Shown here piece after piece: positions 60,779-64,000 of a stretch of DNA of 64,000 nucleotides. Below the pieces are notes generated by a model. It worked only from the letters and a program-made list of their open reading frames with translations. It searched no databases and was not told the origin of the DNA. Source of the stretch: Shinella sp. CPCC 101442 (lineage in GTDB: Bacteria > Pseudomonadota > Alphaproteobacteria > Rhizobiales > Rhizobiaceae); assembly GCF_024704725.1 (NCBI RefSeq), contig NZ_JALIQS010000004.1:1-64000 (forward strand). The letters are read 5' to 3'. The position numbers and the translations under genes were made by a program. How positions within the stretch are numbered: the stretch's first letter is position 1; each line of letters begins with the position of its first letter.

Positions 60779-62260
60779 ATGGCCGTCGAAATCCGCTCCG
60801 AGCTGCGCTTCATCCTGAACGGCAAGGACGTGGCCCTTCGCGATGTCGCACCGGACCACACGCTGCTCGACTGGCTGCGCCTCTCCCGCCTGCTGACAGG
60901 CACCAAGGAAGGCTGCGCCGAGGGCGACTGCGGCGCCTGCACCGTTCTGGTCGGCCGCCTGACGCCAGAGGGCGGTCTCGTCTACGAGGGCGTCAATGCC
61001 TGCATCCGCTTCATGGGCTCGCTCGACGGCTGTCATGTGGTGACGGTCGAGCATGTCGCCGCCCGCGACGGCCACCTGCACCCGGTGCAGCAGGCGATGG
61101 TGGATTTTCACGGCTCGCAATGCGGCTTCTGCACGCCGGGCTTCGTCATGTCGCTTTATGCGCTGTGGATGCAGACACCCCATCCGAGCGACCAGCAGAT
61201 CGAGACGGCGCTCCAGGGCAATCTCTGTCGCTGCACCGGCTATGAGCCGATCCTGCGCGCGGCGCGCGCCATCTCCAGCTATGGCGGGACGGAGAAGGAT
61301 CCGCTTCTGACTGAACGCGCAACGATGATCGCGCGCCTCAAGGCGCTGCGGGACGGTGCGCGCGTCGAGATCGCCGACGGCAAACACCGGCTGGTCGTAC
61401 CGGCCGGCCTCGACGATTTTGCTGGCGTGCTGGAGGCAACGCCGACCGCGACCGTGGTCGCCGGCTCCACCGATGTCGGCCTCTGGGTCACCAAGCACAT
61501 GCGGGATATCTCGCCGGTGGTCTTCATCGCCGGGCTCGACGAGCTGAAGTCGATCACCGTCAAGGACGGCACGGTCTCGATCGGCGCCGGCGTCACCTAT
61601 TCCGAGGCGATCGACACGCTGTCCCAGCATATTCCGGCGCTCGGCCCCCTGATCAACCGTATCGGCGGCCAGCAGGTGCGCAATATGGGCACGATCGGCG
61701 GCAACATCGCCAATGGCTCGCCGATCGGCGACACGCCGCCGGCGCTGATCGCGCTCGCCAGCACGCTCACCTTGCGCAAGGGGTCGGTTCGGCGCACCAT
61801 TCGCCTGGAAGACTACTTCATCGCCTATGGCAAGCAGGATCGCCAGCCCGGCGAATTCGTCGAATCCGTGCATGTACCGGCACCGGCCGCGGCGGAAAAG
61901 TTCGCCGTCTACAAGGTGACCAAGCGGCGCGACGAGGACATCACGGCGACGCTTGGCGCCTTCCGCCTGGCACTTGCCGCCGATGGCACGGTGGCCGAAA
62001 TCTGTATCGCCTATGGCGGCATGGCGGCGACGCCGAAGCGGGCCTTCGCCGTTGAAAAGGCACTTGTCGGCCAGCCCTGGACCGAGGCCACGGTGGAAGC
62101 GGCAATGGAAAAGTACGCGGAAGACTATGCGCCGCTGACCGACATGCGTGCCACCGCCGAATACCGCGCGCTGGTGGCGAAAAACCTGCTTCTGCGGTTC
62201 TTTATGGAAACGACATCCAGCGATGCACCCGCACAGGTGTCCAGATACGAGGCTGCGTGA
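60779..62260 (+). CDS. xdhA: Xanthine dehydrogenase small subunit XdhA
   Basis: This 493-residue subunit carries two [2Fe-2S] clusters and FAD. The plant-type cluster is bound by Cys46, Cys51, Cys54 and Cys75 (GCAEGDCGACTV, NACI). The second is bound by Cys115, Cys118, Cys150 and Cys152 (CGFCTPGF, LCRCTGY). The FAD domain begins near 205 (VVAGSTDVGLWVTKHM) and ends with the CO-dehydrogenase flavoprotein C-terminal fold. It passes electrons from the molybdenum site to NAD. It is cotranscribed with hiuH and xdhB. Confidence 0.96.
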   Translation: MAVEIRSELRFILNGKDVALRDVAPDHTLLDWLRLSRLLTGTKEGCAEGDCGACTVLVGRLTPEGGLVYEGVNACIRFMGSLDGCHVVTVEHVAARDGHLHPVQQAMVDFHGSQCGFCTPGFVMSLYALWMQTPHPSDQQIETALQGNLCRCTGYEPILRAARAISSYGGTEKDPLLTERATMIARLKALRDGARVEIADGKHRLVVPAGLDDFAGVLEATPTATVVAGSTDVGLWVTKHMRDISPVVFIAGLDELKSITVKDGTVSIGAGVTYSEAIDTLSQHIPALGPLINRIGGQQVRNMGTIGGNIANGSPIGDTPPALIALASTLTLRKGSVRRTIRLEDYFIAYGKQDRQPGEFVESVHVPAPAAAEKFAVYKVTKRRDEDITATLGAFRLALAADGTVAEICIAYGGMAATPKRAFAVEKALVGQPWTEATVEAAMEKYAEDYAPLTDMRATAEYRALVAKNLLLRFFMETTSSDAPAQVSRYEAA

Positions 62261-62263
62261 GCC

Positions 62264-64000
62264 ATGAACAAGCACACTCCTGATCTCAAGGCAGAAAAGA
62301 TCGAAGGCGGCGTCCATGCGAGCATCCGCCACGATTCCGCGCACAAGCATGTCGCCGGTTCAGCCGTCTATATCGACGACATCACCGAACCCGCCAGCAC
62401 GCTGCATGCCGGCTTCGGACTGTCGACCGTCGCGCACGGCATCCTGAAGTCGGTCGATCTTTCGGCGGTGCGGGCGGCCCCCGGCGTCGTCGACGTGCTG
62501 ACGCATGAAGACGTGCCCGGCGTCAACGACATCTCGCCGTCCTACATGAACGACGACCCGGTGCTCGCCAATGGCAAGGTCGAGTTCCACGGCCAGCCGA
62601 TCTTCTGCGTGATCGCGGAAACCCGCGAACAGGCCCGCCGCGCTGCGCGGCTCGCCAAGATCGAATACGAGGAACTGCCGGCCGACATCGACATCTGGGA
62701 CCTCGACGTCAAGACGCACCGGCAGGTCGTCACGCCGCTGACGCTGAAGCGCGGTGACGCGGCGGCAGCGCTTGAAAGCGCGCCGCGCCGCGTGACGGGC
62801 CGCATGCGGCTTGGCGGCCAGGACCATTTCTATCTCGAAGGTCAGGTCTCGCTTGCCGTTCCCGGCGAGGACGACGAAGTGCTCGTCTACTGCTCGACAC
62901 AGGGCCCGAGCGAGACGCAGCACATGATCGCGCACGCGCTCGGCGTGCCGAGCAATGCGGTGACGGTGGAAGTGCGCCGCATGGGCGGCGGCTTCGGCGG
63001 CAAGGAAACCCAGGCGAACCAGTGCGCGGCGCTTGCCGCCATCGCCGCCAAGAAGCTGAACCGTGCCGTCAAGGTGCGGCTCGACCGCGACGAGGACATG
63101 GTCGCGACCGGCAAACGGCATGATTTCGCCATCGACTACGATGTCGGCTTCGACGACGAGGGTCGCATCCTCGGCATCGATTATACGTTTGCATTGCGGG
63201 CTGGCTTTTCCGCCGACCTGTCCGGTCCGGTCGGTGACCGGGCGCTGTTCCACTGCGACAACGCCTATTTCTTCCCGCATGTGCATGCCAAGTCGGCGCC
63301 GCTCTACACCAACACGGTGTCCAACACGGCGTTCCGCGGTTTTGGCGGCCCGCAGGGCATGGTTGGCGCGGAACGCGTCATCGACGAGGTGGCCTTCGCC
63401 GTCGGCAAGGACCCGCTCGAAATCCGCAAGCTGAATTTCTACGACGCAATGGGCGTCGAAGGAGACCGCAACCTCACGCCGTACCACCAGAAGGTCGAGG
63501 ACTGCATCATCCAGCGCATCGTCGCAGAACTGGAAGAAAGTGCGGATTACGCCGGGCGCCGCAAGGCGATCGCCGAATTCAACGCGAAGAGCCGCATCGT
63601 CAAGCGCGGGCTTGCGCTGACGCCGGTGAAATTCGGCATTTCCTTCACCAAGACGGAATCCAACCAGGCCGGCGCGCTGGTGCATGTCTACACGGACGGC
63701 TCCGTGCACATGAACCACGGCGGCACGGAAATGGGCCAGGGCCTGCACCTGAAGGTGGCGCAGGTGGTGGCGGAAGAGTTCCAGATCGATCTCGACCGGG
63801 TGAAGATCACGGCGACGACGACCGCCAAGGTGCCGAACACCTCGCCGACCGCCGCCTCCTCGGGCGCCGACCTCAACGGCATGGCGGCGCAGGATGCCGC
63901 GCGCCAGATCAAGGACCGGCTGATCGATTTCGCGGCGGAAAGCCATCAGGTGCCGCGCGACCAGGTGGTGTTCCTGCCGAACCGGGTGCGCATCGGTAAC
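62264..64000 (+). CDS. xdhB: Xanthine dehydrogenase molybdenum subunit XdhB (cut by window end)
   Basis: The first 579 residues are in the window and the frame stays open to base 64000. It starts three bases after xdhA (MNKHTPDLKAEKIEGGVHAS). Molybdopterin-binding motifs are visible: RRMGGGFGGKE near 242, TAFRGFGGPQGM near 355 and GGTEMGQGLH near 486. The catalytic glutamate of the family lies beyond the window. The subunit hydroxylates hypoxanthine and xanthine to urate. An XdhC chaperone gene is expected further right. Confidence 0.96.
   Translation, partial: MNKHTPDLKAEKIEGGVHASIRHDSAHKHVAGSAVYIDDITEPASTLHAGFGLSTVAHGILKSVDLSAVRAAPGVVDVLTHEDVPGVNDISPSYMNDDPVLANGKVEFHGQPIFCVIAETREQARRAARLAKIEYEELPADIDIWDLDVKTHRQVVTPLTLKRGDAAAALESAPRRVTGRMRLGGQDHFYLEGQVSLAVPGEDDEVLVYCSTQGPSETQHMIAHALGVPSNAVTVEVRRMGGGFGGKETQANQCAALAAIAAKKLNRAVKVRLDRDEDMVATGKRHDFAIDYDVGFDDEGRILGIDYTFALRAGFSADLSGPVGDRALFHCDNAYFFPHVHAKSAPLYTNTVSNTAFRGFGGPQGMVGAERVIDEVAFAVGKDPLEIRKLNFYDAMGVEGDRNLTPYHQKVEDCIIQRIVAELEESADYAGRRKAIAEFNAKSRIVKRGLALTPVKFGISFTKTESNQAGALVHVYTDGSVHMNHGGTEMGQGLHLKVAQVVAEEFQIDLDRVKITATTTAKVPNTSPTAASSGADLNGMAAQDAARQIKDRLIDFAAESHQVPRDQVVFLPNRVRIGN

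Overview
The window is GC-rich, densely packed DNA from an alphaproteobacterium, most likely a member of the Rhizobiaceae (Shinella/Ensifer/Rhizobium-like). This rests on the abundance of ABC uptake operons, the DUF900 and DUF1269 proteins, a DUF2793 tail-type protein and the architecture of the urease and purine genes. I infer the family and cannot name the species. I saw no rRNA or tRNA genes, no complete insertion sequence and no CRISPR array.

Left to right: (1) 80-5478, a LysR regulator divergent from an amino-acid-type ABC importer without its own ATPase, followed by a double-domain RidA protein and an M14-type deacylase. (2) 5479-6015, a stretch without a recognisable gene that ends in a promoter and a LacI-type palindrome. 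(3) 6016-18579, a 12.5 kb catabolic operon: FGGY sugar kinase, five-gene HAAT-type ABC importer, GldA-like polyol dehydrogenase, enolase-superfamily dehydratase/racemase, aldehyde dehydrogenase, GMC oxidoreductase and LacI repressor. (4) 18788-24030, small hypothetical genes, DctA with a divergent LysR, and an integral-membrane alpha/beta hydrolase. (5) 24049-29320, urease genes ureDABC, a UT-type urea channel, a decayed ureE remnant and divergent ureG. (6) 29365-37213, a YqhA protein, an RND efflux pump, a beta-helix membrane protein and ureF. (7) 37224-45559, a GntP permease, several envelope and hydrolase genes, and an M20 amidohydrolase. (8) 45556-50987, nikR divergent from a nickel-type nikABCDE importer. 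(9) 51008-57203, a VIT-family transporter, fabI, an isolated phage/GTA-like tail protein, a YbaK deacylase, an AzgA-type purine permease and an SRPBCC protein. (10) 57332-64000, purine catabolism: allA, alc and a puuE-uraD fusion on the minus strand, with hiuH, xdhA and xdhB (cut by the window edge) on the plus strand.

Much of the window forms one metabolic chain. Purines enter through the NCS2 permease, xanthine dehydrogenase makes urate, and HiuH, UraD, PuuE, Alc and AllA take 5-hydroxyisourate to glyoxylate and two urea. Urease, the urea channel and the nickel importer then turn urea into ammonia. The step from urate to 5-hydroxyisourate is not encoded in the window. The most notable defects are the broken ureE and the separation of ureF and ureG from the urease structural genes. 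The most interesting uncharacterised unit is the LacI-controlled kinase/HAAT/polyol operon, whose substrate I cannot name.
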